Below are positions 1 through 8,886 of a stretch of DNA of 34,961 bases, piece by piece. Each line of letters opens with the position of its first letter. Positions within the stretch are counted from its first letter, which is position 1. The stretch covers positions 1 through 34,961 of the forward strand of contig JAGCRY010000032.1 of NCBI GenBank assembly GCA_017964465.1, read 5' to 3'. The DNA is from Bacteroidales bacterium. GTDB taxonomy: Bacteria > Bacteroidota > Bacteroidia > Bacteroidales > UBA3824. The position numbers and the translations under genes are program-made. Below the pieces are notes generated by a model, which worked only from the letters and a program-made list of their open reading frames with translations, was not told where the DNA came from and ran no database searches.

Positions 1-62
1 ACCAAAGTTGTCCATTTTTTGCTTCTTTTGTTGTAATTTAGTTGTTTGAGGAGTTAGGGCGA

Positions 63-476
63 CTATTCAGTCGTGAGTTTGTAGGGCAGTTGGGCGAGTT
101 CAACTTCCTTGCCCTTGCGGTCGAGGTAAACGACGTTGATGATGATGATTTCGTCGTTTACGCTTTCGGCGATTGCGGGATCGATTGTGATTTTCACGCG
201 GCCCCTGCCGAAGTCTTCAATGTTCTTCTGCATCGACATTGCGGAGATGCCAGTGGGGAGGATGAAGCCAATGATCTTCATGCTGTTAGGTTTGGCGTTC
301 TCGATGACAATTTCCTTGGTGATTACATCCTTGCCAATCTTGCCTACGTTAAACACCTTGCTTTCGGACATGCTGCGCGTGTAGCCGAACAATTGAGTCT
401 CTTCCTCTTCAATCTGTGCCGCGCATGTCAAGCTGAGCGCGAACATGAGTGCCAGAAGTCCAAATACTTTTTTCAT
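63..476 (-). CDS. Small secreted protein, possibly DUF1573-like
   Basis: This 137-residue protein begins with a clear signal peptide (basic start, hydrophobic core, cleavage near CAAQ around residue 20), so it is probably exported to the periplasm or processed as a secreted protein. The mature part alternates short beta strands and reads like a single beta-sandwich: 'VFNVGKIGKD', a strand pair ending in IENAKPNSMKIIGF, then a closing strand around RVKITIDPAI. This pattern loosely resembles the DUF1573 family common in Bacteroidota, but the usual cysteine motif is missing, so the assignment is weak. It is transcribed away from the TamB-like gene, with a 175-bp AT-rich gap between them in which I saw no clear promoter. 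Function unknown. Confidence 0.6.
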   Translation of the reverse strand: MKKVFGLLALMFALSLTCAAQIEEEETQLFGYTRSMSESKVFNVGKIGKDVITKEIVIENAKPNSMKIIGFILPTGISAMSMQKNIEDFGRGRVKITIDPAIAESVNDEIIIINVVYLDRKGKEVELAQLPYKLTTE

Positions 477-651
477 AATCGCTTTGGTTTGTTAATTGTT
501 AAAATATATAGTTTTGTTGTGAAAACACATTGATATTGTGTCGGTTAAAAATTATGTTTCAAAAATCTGCACAATATTACAGATTTTTTTTGAAACTACA
601 AAACATTTTTTTCACTTTTTTCTGCCTTTATAACGTAAAAATTGTGTTTCT

Positions 652-3600
652 TTGTACTTTGTTTTGAAAAAATTTTTGAAAAACTTTTTGGAACCGAAAA
701 AAGATAAGAAAAAGTACGCACGACGTGTCGTGTTGGGGGTGGTGCTGCTGCCGTTGATGGTGGCGGTGCTGCTTACTTTATTCTTGGCGTTCCAGCCTGT
801 CCAGAATTTCATCAATTCCCACGTCTCGTCATACCTGACTGAAAAATTCGGCACTGAGGTTAAGATTTCGAGGATTTTTTTCAATGTTTTCAGCCGCAGA
901 CTTGCCGTGGAGGGCATTCTGATGAGGGACAGTGAGAATGATACGCTTGTGCACCTCGGGAAACTGAATGGAAAGATAAATTTTTTCAATTTTTCCGGCA
1001 ATGTTTTCGATGTCAATGAAATTTCCATTGATTCCGTCACTCTCAAACTTTACGCCCTGAATGACAGCACTTTCAATTACAGTTTCCTGTCGTCGGACGA
1101 TGAAGGCGAGGACGAGGAAGTCGAGGAAGAATCCGCGCCCGCGAGGTATGACATTCAAGTCGGAAAGCTCAAAATCACAAATGCAAATTTCATCTACTCC
1201 ACGAAACCCGGCGCAAATCATCCCGGAGTTTTTGATTTTGAGGACATACGCCTGCGGGACATCAATCTACACGCCCACAACATCATTGCAAACGACAAAA
1301 ACATGATGGTTTTAGCCCGCATCGACTCGCTCCGCGCAAACGACGAGTGCGGCTTCAGGCTTGGACTTCTCAAAGTCAAGGCGGATTTTTCAGACAAGGG
1401 GCTGGCTCTCGAGGATTTGAGTTTGAAATGTCCAGAAACGAACCTCAACGCCGAGCATATCATCTTCAATTACAACAACTTGGACGCATTTTCAAATTTT
1501 GTGGACAGTGTTGCGATGGATGTTGCGATAGGGAGCGAGTCGGTCGTTGGATTGGACGACGTGGCGTATTTTGTGCCTGACATTTCGGGCTACGGGCTAA
1601 GTCCGACGCTTTCGCTCAATTTGAAAGGCCCTGTGGCAGACATGAAGATTTCAAACCTCAACCTCAAACTCGGCGAGGCTACTCATCTCTTGGCGGACGC
1701 GAGGGTAAAGGGGCTGCCGGACGTGAAGAATATGTATTTCGATGTCAATGTTAACCGCCTGCGTTTCAATAGTTTCGACATTAATTCCATTCATGTGCCT
1801 CATGACACAATCCCCTTGGTCGAGTTGCCGGAATTTTTGGACGAGTTCGGGAGCATGGACCTCGTTGCGCGGGCGTCGGGCTACACAAACAACTGCAACC
1901 TGAAATGGACGCTCGGCACGCGCCTCGGCGACATCATCGGCGACGTGGCTTGCAGGAGGATTGACAGCTGCTATAATATAAATGGCGGCGTAAAGGCTCA
2001 CGGTCTCGACCTCGGCGTCATCACAAGCGACAAACAGACGCTCGGCGCACTGACGACGGACGCGAAAGTGAATGTGAAGGTCATGGATTCGGGACGGGTT
2101 GATGGAAATGTGGACGGCACGGTGGATTCTGTGGGTTATATGCAATATTACTACCACAACATTACAATCAATGGCAGGTTCACCCAAAACTCCTTCAACG
2201 GGCTTTTGGCTGTGAAAGATCCATGCTTGGACGTTGATTTTTCGGGTTTTGTGGATGTTTCGGGCGTTGGAAAATATAATTTTGACCTCGATGTAAACCA
2301 CGCCGACCTGCGCCGCACTCACATCATGTCGGACAGCATCGACAAAGTGAAGTTTGGGCTTTCGGCTCGCATGACTGGAAATTCGCCTGACAATATCAAT
2401 GGAACTGTTAAAATGACCTCGCCTTTGGAGTTTGAGAAGGATGATAAAATACTGAAACTCAAAAAGATGGATTTGACGGCGTACATTGATTATTATATAA
2501 GTAGCATCCCGACGCGGAAGATGATTTTCAGGTCAGATTTCATTGATGCGGATTTTGAGGGGCGGCTTTTGACGTCTCAGGTCGCGGCGATTCTGTCAAA
2601 TTTTGCGTATGTGGTTTTCCCATCATTGGACTACAAAGGCGAATCAGAAGTGCGCACCCGCCGCCGTCCGACGCGCCCGGGCGTGATAGACTATAACAAT
2701 CCTGAGTTCAAACAATATCTCGGCAACAGGTTTGAGTTCAAAGTTGCGTTAAAAAACATGGATAGGCTGACGGATTTTGTCATGCCTGAACTTCATGTCA
2801 GCAACCACACGACCATCGACGGCGGCTTCAATACCCATCAGCGCAATTCGTGGGTGAATCTCCGCACTGACAATCTCGCCTACAATGACTATAATGTTGA
2901 TAGTCTGAATATTATGGCGCGGATTTTTGATGATAATTTTGAGTTCAACATGCACAGCGACACCGTGACAATCGGTGAAAACATAAAGTTGAAACAGCCG
3001 GTTTTTGAGGTTTTGGCGAACAATGACACCGCAAGTTTCTCGTTTGTGTGGGACAATTCCACTGAACTCCGCAACGAGGGCACTTTTGTCGGCAATTTTG
3101 TAGTCGCGCCGCATGAAATTGAGGGGCATTTTCCACTCCTGAAAACCGAGTTCTACGAGTCGGGATTTTATGTCATGGGGCAGAAATGGGATGTTCCTCA
3201 TTCTTCCATCACGCTGGACTCTAACGCCGTGTCAATCAAGAACTTCATACTCCGCAGCAACAAGCAGTTGCTTGATGTGAACGGCCACATCAGCAACAGC
3301 CCCGAGGACAAATTGGATGTTGAGTTGCAGGATTTTGACCTTGCGCTGTTCAATTATTTCCTCGGCAACACTTCCATTGCAGGACATTCCACGGGTCATG
3401 TGACGCTCTCAAATTTGTATGGAGCGTTGCCCTTGGTCGAGGTTTATAACAAGGTTGACACGCTGAAAATCAATGATGTGACCCTCGGACCATTCTCCGC
3501 AGAGATTGGATTCCAGCCGGCGGATTCCATGCTTGTGCTCGATTTCTACACTCTGTCGAAAATGCAGAAGAAAAATCTTCATGGTTCCGGCAGTCTTGAC

Positions 3601-5223
3601 CTGAAAAACATGATGTTGGATTTCACGTTTGACATTGGAAACCTGCCGTCGAGGGTTCTCCGCCCGCTGTTCCAGAATTACCTCAAAGTTCCTAACACTC
3701 AGTTCCTTGATGGCATAACGAAGATTACTGGAAAGTTAGACAGCCCAAAAATTGAGAGCAACCTGAAACTCAAGGGCGGCTACTTCCAAATCGACTATCT
3801 TGGTGTGAAATACACAATCCAAAACTCCCTCAACATCACTTTGGACAACAAGAAAATCACTCTCGAAAAGGTCAAACTTTTGTCCGGCAAGACTGGTGTG
3901 GCGTACTTGGAAGGCGTGATAAACCACAATAATTTTGATAATTTCAAGATGTCGGTTAACCTCCAGCTCAAGACTTTCACACTTTTAGACGCCAAACAGA
4001 CCGACAGTTCGGCGTTTTGGGGTACGGCGTATGCGTCTGGAAATGTGAGCATTACAGGCGACCCGACGCACATGATTAATATTGATGCAAAGGTAAAGAC
4101 CGACAAAAACACTCAGGTTTTCCTGCCACTCTATGGCGCGAGCGAGGTCAGCAACGACTTCAAATTCATACATTTCAAGTCGCCCGAGGACACTGTGGAA
4201 ATCCGCCGTCAACAGGCTGACTTGTCCGACATCCGCATGAATTTCAATCTTGAAGTTACGCCCGACGCGGAAGTGCAGGCGATTCTCGACGCGACCTCCG
4301 GCAACATCCTCAAAGCCTCCGCCGCCGGAAATCTCAAACTCAATGTCACGAGTAGCGGCGATTTTGCGATGTATGGCACGCTTTCCATGGAAAAAGGCAG
4401 CTATATGTTCTCCATGGGCACGGTTTTGAGCAAGAGATTTGAGGTCGTGAAGGGCGGCACTCTGCGATGGAACGGCGACCCGTTAGATGCAAATGTTGAC
4501 CTTCAGGCGATGTACAGGCTGAGGAAAGTGAGCCTCTATAACCTCATGGTTGACGACCGCTACCGCGACAAAAAAGTGCCGGTTCAGTGCCTCCTGAAGA
4601 TGCGTGGAAATGTCATGACGCCCGAAATTTCGTTTGGAGTGAAGATTGAGGACAATTCCGACGTTGCGCAGGGTCAGTTAGACAATCTCGACGAGGGCAA
4701 CATCAACAAACAGATGTTTTCATTGCTGTTACTCAATCAGTTCCAGCCGTTGCCGGGTTTGAGAAGTAGTGAAAGTTCCATGTTCTCCGACATCAACCCT
4801 GGCGAAATCGTCAGCAACAAAATTAATCACTGGCTTTCCGATGTGACGGACAAGGTGAATGTGGGTGTGAATTATCAGATGGGCAACGAGACCACCGCCG
4901 ACGAACTTGACGTTGCAGTTTCCACTCAACTTTTTGATGACCGCGTTTCCGTGACCACAAACCTCGGCGTAGGCGGCGAGAGCAACACCGCCGGCGCAAA
5001 CCAGCGCACAAACAATGTCGTCGGCGAGGTGGAAGTGGACGTCAAGCTCAACAAATCCGGCTCCATGACTCTCAATGTCTTCAACAAGGCGAACGACGAC
5101 GAACTCAGCGAAGCCCATTATAAACAAGGCGTCGGCTTGACGTACAAGCGTGAGTTTGACACGTTTGGAGAACTGTGGCGCAGTTTTGTGAAGTTCTTCA
5201 CGCCACGGCGGAAGGAGAAGTAA
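652..5223 (+). CDS. tamB: TamB-like translocation/assembly module protein
   Basis: A 1523-residue protein of the TamB (DUF490) family, which spans the periplasm between inner and outer membrane and acts with a TamA/BamA-type partner in envelope assembly and lipid transport. A basic N-terminus is followed by one membrane segment at about residues 25-47. More than a thousand residues of repetitive beta-strand sequence follow, with recurrent D/N-rich turns as expected for a beta-taco groove. The conserved C-terminal domain is visible from about residue 1140, including the 'GSYMFSMGTVLSKRFEV' and 'GGTLRWNGDPLDANVD' regions. The length is normal for Bacteroidota homologues. The start is uncertain: the frame opens after a TAA at 631 and offers only TTG codons (652, 664) before the membrane segment. 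The stop lies 3 bp from the convergent toxin gene, with no terminator visible between. Confidence 0.88.
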   Translation: MYFVLKKFLKNFLEPKKDKKKYARRVVLGVVLLPLMVAVLLTLFLAFQPVQNFINSHVSSYLTEKFGTEVKISRIFFNVFSRRLAVEGILMRDSENDTLVHLGKLNGKINFFNFSGNVFDVNEISIDSVTLKLYALNDSTFNYSFLSSDDEGEDEEVEEESAPARYDIQVGKLKITNANFIYSTKPGANHPGVFDFEDIRLRDINLHAHNIIANDKNMMVLARIDSLRANDECGFRLGLLKVKADFSDKGLALEDLSLKCPETNLNAEHIIFNYNNLDAFSNFVDSVAMDVAIGSESVVGLDDVAYFVPDISGYGLSPTLSLNLKGPVADMKISNLNLKLGEATHLLADARVKGLPDVKNMYFDVNVNRLRFNSFDINSIHVPHDTIPLVELPEFLDEFGSMDLVARASGYTNNCNLKWTLGTRLGDIIGDVACRRIDSCYNINGGVKAHGLDLGVITSDKQTLGALTTDAKVNVKVMDSGRVDGNVDGTVDSVGYMQYYYHNITINGRFTQNSFNGLLAVKDPCLDVDFSGFVDVSGVGKYNFDLDVNHADLRRTHIMSDSIDKVKFGLSARMTGNSPDNINGTVKMTSPLEFEKDDKILKLKKMDLTAYIDYYISSIPTRKMIFRSDFIDADFEGRLLTSQVAAILSNFAYVVFPSLDYKGESEVRTRRRPTRPGVIDYNNPEFKQYLGNRFEFKVALKNMDRLTDFVMPELHVSNHTTIDGGFNTHQRNSWVNLRTDNLAYNDYNVDSLNIMARIFDDNFEFNMHSDTVTIGENIKLKQPVFEVLANNDTASFSFVWDNSTELRNEGTFVGNFVVAPHEIEGHFPLLKTEFYESGFYVMGQKWDVPHSSITLDSNAVSIKNFILRSNKQLLDVNGHISNSPEDKLDVELQDFDLALFNYFLGNTSIAGHSTGHVTLSNLYGALPLVEVYNKVDTLKINDVTLGPFSAEIGFQPADSMLVLDFYTLSKMQKKNLHGSGSLDLKNMMLDFTFDIGNLPSRVLRPLFQNYLKVPNTQFLDGITKITGKLDSPKIESNLKLKGGYFQIDYLGVKYTIQNSLNITLDNKKITLEKVKLLSGKTGVAYLEGVINHNNFDNFKMSVNLQLKTFTLLDAKQTDSSAFWGTAYASGNVSITGDPTHMINIDAKVKTDKNTQVFLPLYGASEVSNDFKFIHFKSPEDTVEIRRQQADLSDIRMNFNLEVTPDAEVQAILDATSGNILKASAAGNLKLNVTSSGDFAMYGTLSMEKGSYMFSMGTVLSKRFEVVKGGTLRWNGDPLDANVDLQAMYRLRKVSLYNLMVDDRYRDKKVPVQCLLKMRGNVMTPEISFGVKIEDNSDVAQGQLDNLDEGNINKQMFSLLLLNQFQPLPGLRSSESSMFSDINPGEIVSNKINHWLSDVTDKVNVGVNYQMGNETTADELDVAVSTQLFDDRVSVTTNLGVGGESNTAGANQRTNNVVGEVEVDVKLNKSGSMTLNVFNKANDDELSEAHYKQGVGLTYKREFDTFGELWRSFVKFFTPRRKEK

Positions 5224-5226
5224 AAT

Positions 5227-5535
5227 TTATATATCTTTTTTCAATGATTTAGGATTGCGTTTTGTGTTCCAGAGGTTTTCGAGGCGTATTTCGTCCTCGG
5301 CGATTGAATAGATTATTTTGAAATCTTTTTCAAAATTGATTGCACGATATTCCTTGCTTTTGCCTTGTAGCAAAGGTTCTATGCGGTAACTTTCGGGAAA
5401 CAATTTGAGACGGTTGAGGATGTTATCGTATTCGTCACGTTTTTTCTGTGCGACGGTCATGCCATAATTCAGCTGACAATATTCAAAAAAGTCCTCTATC
5501 CTTTCTTGAAACTTTTTAGACGTAGAGATTTTCAT
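5227..5535 (-). CDS. RelE/ParE-type toxin 1 of a type II toxin-antitoxin pair
   Basis: A 102-residue protein with the RelE/ParE layout: an N-terminal helical pair (about 5-50), the 'LFPESYRIEPLLQ' turn, then beta strands 'EYRAINFEKDFKIIYSI' and a C-terminal strand ending LWNTKRNPKSLKKDI. RelE-type members cleave mRNA on the ribosome and ParE-type members poison gyrase; the sequence alone does not decide which applies. The start ATG at 5535-5533 lies inside the end of the antitoxin gene (20-nt overlap), the usual coupling for such pairs. A longer frame reaching 5697 only shadows the antitoxin. The last 17 residues are identical to those of the second toxin (8887-9195), while the N-terminal half is clearly diverged. 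Confidence 0.85.
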   Translation of the reverse strand: MKISTSKKFQERIEDFFEYCQLNYGMTVAQKKRDEYDNILNRLKLFPESYRIEPLLQGKSKEYRAINFEKDFKIIYSIAEDEIRLENLWNTKRNPKSLKKDI

Positions 5536-5827
5536 ACTTTTTGAATAATTTGTCGATTCGTGCCTTGCTTTCTTCTTCTGTGTAGAAAAGTCCTTGTTTG
5601 AACTCCTCCTCGATTTCATCCATTTCTCGGCTTGCCTCCTCCGGCGTTTGCGGCGTAGGAAAGTCAAGGTCGATTTCGACATCGTCGTCGTCATCATCTA
5701 AAAAGTTCTCGTACTGATGGTTGTCAATGATAAACAGCAATTTAGTCAGGGACTGTGAATCGAGCCTCTGTACGCGGTCTATTACCTGACTTCTCAATTT
5801 CGGTGTATCTAATTCTGCGGTGAGCAT
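5516..5827 (-). CDS. Antitoxin 1, partner of the RelE/ParE-type toxin
   Basis: A 103-residue acidic protein upstream of and overlapping the toxin gene. The N-terminal half (residues 1-48) is a helical segment with regular leucines, ending in a run of aspartates (LDDDDDD). The C-terminal half is charged and helical (PEEASREMDEIEEEF), as expected of a flexible toxin-wrapping tail. No standard DNA-binding motif is obvious. Its first 48 residues are identical to those of the second antitoxin (9176-9484), but the tails differ. The ATG at 5827 is preceded at suitable distance by a Bacteroides-type promoter. I call it an antitoxin from size, order, overlap and the paralogous second pair. Confidence 0.8.
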   Translation of the reverse strand: MLTAELDTPKLRSQVIDRVQRLDSQSLTKLLFIIDNHQYENFLDDDDDDVEIDLDFPTPQTPEEASREMDEIEEEFKQGLFYTEEESKARIDKLFKKYENLYV

Positions 5828-5856
5828 AGTTTTTATTTTTTGTGTTTATGATAATG

Positions 5857-5887
5857 CAAATGTACAATAAAAAATGAAGATTGCAAA
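5857..5887 (-). promoter_or_regulatory. Promoter of toxin-antitoxin pair 1
   Basis: Read on the minus strand, the -33 box TTTG (5887-5884) and the -7 box TACATTTG (5864-5857) are separated by 19 nt, matching the Bacteroidota consensus TTTG/TAnnTTTG. The -7 box is 30 nt upstream of the antitoxin ATG. Confidence 0.65.
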
Positions 5888-5903
5888 AATTTTGAAAAAA
5901 ATT

Positions 5904-5934
5904 TTTGATGTGTAAGGAAGATTGATTAACTTTG
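5904..5934 (+). promoter_or_regulatory. Promoter of the first TIR-STAND gene
   Basis: The -33 box TTTG (5904-5907) and the -7 box TAACTTTG (5927-5934) are 19 nt apart. The same -7 octamer, the same spacing and similar flanking bases occur in front of the second TIR-STAND gene (12030-12060). The ATG follows 34 nt downstream. This promoter is divergent from that of toxin-antitoxin pair 1, and the two -33 boxes are 16 bp apart. Confidence 0.7.
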
Positions 5935-5967
5935 GCGGTGAAAACATTAAGACATAAACCGTAACCA

Positions 5968-6762
5968 ATGGCAGAAGAAAAGGACAACACTGTATATATA
6001 TCATACGCAAGCAAAAGCAAGAGAATCTATGATGAAATTGCGCAACACTATAATGTTGAAACCAATAGTGTTGACCACGAGAGAGATTCTTTTGTGGATA
6101 TGTTGTACAAACAGTTGACGGCTGAGGGCATACCTTGCAAACTTGATGACGTTGATGTGCAAGGCGGCAGCATCACAGAATTTGAGCAAGCTATTGGCAA
6201 CGCCAATTATGTCGTCGTTGTATTGAGCGACAAGTATTTCATCTCGCCGCATTGCATGTACGAATGGGATTTGATTCACAAGGACGCGGAAGTAAAGAAA
6301 ATATACTACGTCTATTTCACCGGCGAAACGATTCGCTGTGAAGATGGAACCGAATTTAAAGGAATTAATTGCCCAATAAAAGACGAACACAAAGATTATT
6401 ATCCGAAAGTAATCAAACCCGTATGGGAAAAAAGATACAAAAATCTAAGGGACGAACTTGATGAAACATATCGAGAATTGTCGGCTGTAGAAGCGTATTT
6501 TTGCAATGGAGATATAAATAAGAATAAAGATATTTCTTCACCAATCAGCAAAGCATATTTGTTCAAAAAATCTTTTGAGTCAATAACGAGCATATTGAAG
6601 AATGTTGCTGTTATCAAAGATACCAATGAGGGGGAAGAAAAAAAGGTTGTTCAGTACATTAAGAACAAATTGGGATGGAAGACAAATTCTGTATCTCCAA
6701 CATTAGGTGCGAAATCTGATGTAAGGAGTAAACTTCCGTCCGCCATTCTGTCCAAATTCTAA
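5968..6762 (+). CDS. TIR-domain part of a stop-interrupted TIR-STAND-FGE gene
   Basis: This 264-codon frame encodes a complete TIR domain. The first strand motif is VYISYAS (residues 9-15). The second block is 'DVDVQGGSITEFEQAIGNA' (about 61-79), and 'VVVVLSDKYFISPHCMYEW' (82-100) follows. Glu99 in the CMYE motif sits where the catalytic glutamate of NAD-cleaving TIR domains lies. After about residue 165 comes a charged linker. The frame stops at TAA 6760-6762, but the same frame continues at once with linker-like 'DSSFIPRDSDVKKV' and then the STAND NTPase. A single nonsense change therefore appears to split a formerly continuous gene of about 955 codons. It may still give a free TIR protein. 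The paralogue at 12131-15814 is unbroken and shares its start (MAEEK). Confidence 0.85.
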   Translation: MAEEKDNTVYISYASKSKRIYDEIAQHYNVETNSVDHERDSFVDMLYKQLTAEGIPCKLDDVDVQGGSITEFEQAIGNANYVVVVLSDKYFISPHCMYEWDLIHKDAEVKKIYYVYFTGETIRCEDGTEFKGINCPIKDEHKDYYPKVIKPVWEKRYKNLRDELDETYRELSAVEAYFCNGDINKNKDISSPISKAYLFKKSFESITSILKNVAVIKDTNEGEEKKVVQYIKNKLGWKTNSVSPTLGAKSDVRSKLPSAILSKF

Positions 6763-6792
6763 GATAGTTCATTCATACCTCGCGATTCGGAT

Positions 6793-8832
6793 GTGAAAAA
6801 AGTTGCAGAACTTTTGGATAAGAAAAAGGTTGTTAACATTACTGGCATAGGCGGCTGTGGCAAATCTACAGTTTCAATTTTGTATTTGGTTGGCACGCAA
6901 GACAAGGAAAGTAAATATACGAATGGTTTTCAGGACAGATATTCTTGCGTCACTGATATTATCATCAATAATGAAAAAAATGTTTATAAAGATTTTTGCG
7001 AAACATTTGTAGATGAAAGACATGTTGTCGAATATGTAAAACAACGTGTGAACGATACTCAGCCTGATTACTATCAGACTTTTTTGTCAATATTGCGTTA
7101 TCTCAATGATTGTCCGACAGAGGACAAGCCAATGCTTTTGGTTATGGATGTAAACGAAACAGCCAATTACGCGCAGGTTAAGGAAGTCATAAAAAAATTT
7201 GTTGATATTTGTAAAAATTGGAAACTCCTTGTTGTTTCACGGGAGGTGCTATGTGACGACAAACAAGATTTTATTGATATTTCGAGGGTCGATACTATTG
7301 AGTTCTCGTTCATCAAACGGTTGTTTTTGTATTATGTTGACAAGAAGGGGTTTCGGTCAAAGTGTGAGGCAATTGATGATAATGATTTAAAGATAATTTT
7401 TTCAAAACTTGGCAATTTGCCAGTATTGATAAGAGCTCTTGCTGATTTTTGGAATGCGGAATGTACTGTATCAAGTATTTTGGATTATTTGGGTGATGGA
7501 AATTTAAGTCCAGAGATTGAAGCGTTGCAGACACGTTCCGTTAATAAAGAAGGTGTAAAGGCTGAAATGTTGCAGACACGTTCCGTTAATAAAGAAAGTG
7601 TAAAGGCTGAAATATATAATCAGATAGGTAACTTTTTGAGTTTGTTGTGTATATTCAAGAATTTGCCTGACGGCCTTCACAAAAATATTGTGAGGTGTAT
7701 GATGCTTTGGGATGCTGATTATTATCCTAAAATGTTCATACAAAAAGCTGTTTTAGGTAATGACAGCATGAATCCGGTTTTCATTCAAGCTTTGTCAGAA
7801 CTTGAAAATAGATGTTTGCTTGACAGTCGTAAGGACTCAAATGATGTTTTGGAATACAAAATGCATGGTTTGATAGCGCAGACATGTCGAGAACAGGTTT
7901 TCGCTTCTCATAAAACTATCATTGATAGCAATACAGGGAAAAAGAAAGTTGTCGATAATCCTGATTATGAAGTTAACGCTCCATATCGTGATTTCTCCGA
8001 TTATATCAGAAACATTTGTAGTTACGTCTGTGACAGAAAGGGTTTTGATGAGGATTTTTTAAGGCTAATTAAGAATACACGTTTCTTAAAATTATATCAG
8101 TATAAAGGTTTCGATGACTTTTATTACTCATGGCTCGATAATCAATCGGGCTATTCTTCCAATATTGTCGACAATATTTCAGATAATCCTATTATCAATG
8201 ATTATGTTAAAAACATGGTTTTTGTTAAGCGAGGCAAAAATGTTTATAACGATTTTTATATCGGCAGAACGCAAGTTACGCAGGAACTATGGCAGACTGT
8301 TATGGGGTTTAATCCAAGTCATTTCACGCCGAAAGAAGACAAAATCAAAGCGCAAAGAATCGCAGATACGTCAAAGTTTCCTGTAGAGCAAGTTTCTTGG
8401 TTTGATTGTCTCGCATTTATAATGAAGCTTAACGAAAAGGCTCATTTAAAATTCCGTTTGCCCTCCGGGGCGGAGTGGGTATATGCCGCAGGTTGGAGGA
8501 AATATGGCGGTCGGAATATGTACAGTGGGTGTGATTATGAAGGACTATTAAGCAAATTTGCGTGGTTTGCTAAAAATTCGAAAAAAACAACGCATGAAGT
8601 CGCAACAAGACAGCCAAACGAACTAGGTATCTGCGATATGACTGGTAATGTTTGGGAATGGTGTCAGGATTTGTTTAAATCGTCGGGTTCTTCGCGCGTT
8701 CTCCGTGGTGGCTCGTGGAACGGCAACGCTATCAGCTGCTGCGTTTCTTACCTCTACTACAACGACCCTGGCAATAGGTTCAACGGCAGCGGTATGCGCC
8801 TCGCCCTGCCGTGCTCGCCGTTCCCCAGTTAA
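6793..8832 (+). CDS. STAND NTPase-FGE/C-type-lectin part of the interrupted gene
   Basis: This frame is in phase with the TIR frame before the TAA at 6760. The first available start is GTG 6793, with no distinct promoter, so separate translation is doubtful. It has a P-loop GIGGCGKST (residues 18-26), a Walker-B-like LLVMDVN (about 115-121), the VVSRE sensor-like motif, and a winged-helix/arm region. From about residue 475 it carries an FGE-sulfatase (formylglycine-generating-enzyme-like) domain with the hallmarks 'YIGRTQVTQELW', 'FRLPSGAEWVYAA', 'GNVWEWCQD' and 'RVLRGGSWN'. Unlike the paralogue it has almost no TPR-like region between NTPase and FGE. A 45-bp tandem duplication lies at 7525-7614. 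The C-terminus resembles a DGR variable region. Its activity is uncertain because the gene is broken. Confidence 0.8.
   Translation: MKKVAELLDKKKVVNITGIGGCGKSTVSILYLVGTQDKESKYTNGFQDRYSCVTDIIINNEKNVYKDFCETFVDERHVVEYVKQRVNDTQPDYYQTFLSILRYLNDCPTEDKPMLLVMDVNETANYAQVKEVIKKFVDICKNWKLLVVSREVLCDDKQDFIDISRVDTIEFSFIKRLFLYYVDKKGFRSKCEAIDDNDLKIIFSKLGNLPVLIRALADFWNAECTVSSILDYLGDGNLSPEIEALQTRSVNKEGVKAEMLQTRSVNKESVKAEIYNQIGNFLSLLCIFKNLPDGLHKNIVRCMMLWDADYYPKMFIQKAVLGNDSMNPVFIQALSELENRCLLDSRKDSNDVLEYKMHGLIAQTCREQVFASHKTIIDSNTGKKKVVDNPDYEVNAPYRDFSDYIRNICSYVCDRKGFDEDFLRLIKNTRFLKLYQYKGFDDFYYSWLDNQSGYSSNIVDNISDNPIINDYVKNMVFVKRGKNVYNDFYIGRTQVTQELWQTVMGFNPSHFTPKEDKIKAQRIADTSKFPVEQVSWFDCLAFIMKLNEKAHLKFRLPSGAEWVYAAGWRKYGGRNMYSGCDYEGLLSKFAWFAKNSKKTTHEVATRQPNELGICDMTGNVWEWCQDLFKSSGSSRVLRGGSWNGNAISCCVSYLYYNDPGNRFNGSGMRLALPCSPFPS
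7525..7614 (+). repeat. 45-bp in-frame tandem duplication inside the STAND gene
   Basis: Two adjacent 45-bp copies (7525-7569 and 7570-7614) encode LQTRSVNKEGVKAEM and then the same 15 residues with small changes (GGT to AGT at one codon, and a different last codon). Near identity points to a recent duplication. It lies between the NTPase core and the following helical region, where extra residues are probably tolerated. Confidence 0.85.
8693..8811 (+). other. DGR variable-region-like 3' end without a matching template here
   Basis: This stretch aligns in protein to the variable region at 15665-15786 (VLRGGSWN, A, C, VS, P, R, GMRL conserved). Its DNA cannot derive from the template at 17352-17473 by changes at adenines only, since several differences are at G, C or T (for example GCG CAG against GCT ATC). 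The codons at variable positions are almost all NNC (GGC, ATC, AGC, TGC, TAC, CTC, TAC, TAC, GAC, GGC, TTC, AAC, GGC, AGC), which is what mutated AAC template codons would give. I infer a variable region served by a different template, or one left behind after its DGR was lost. No GC-rich hairpin follows it, unlike the second copy. Confidence 0.6.
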
Positions 8833-8886
8833 AAAATATTTGACACTCCGTCATTTTTTAAGCTTAGAGGCGGGGAGAAATGATGG

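Noticed and set aside
6760-6762. Programmed stop-codon readthrough linking TIR and NTPase
   Set aside because: Nothing in the sequence (structure or known readthrough context) supports it; a nonsense mutation is the simpler reading, though not proven.
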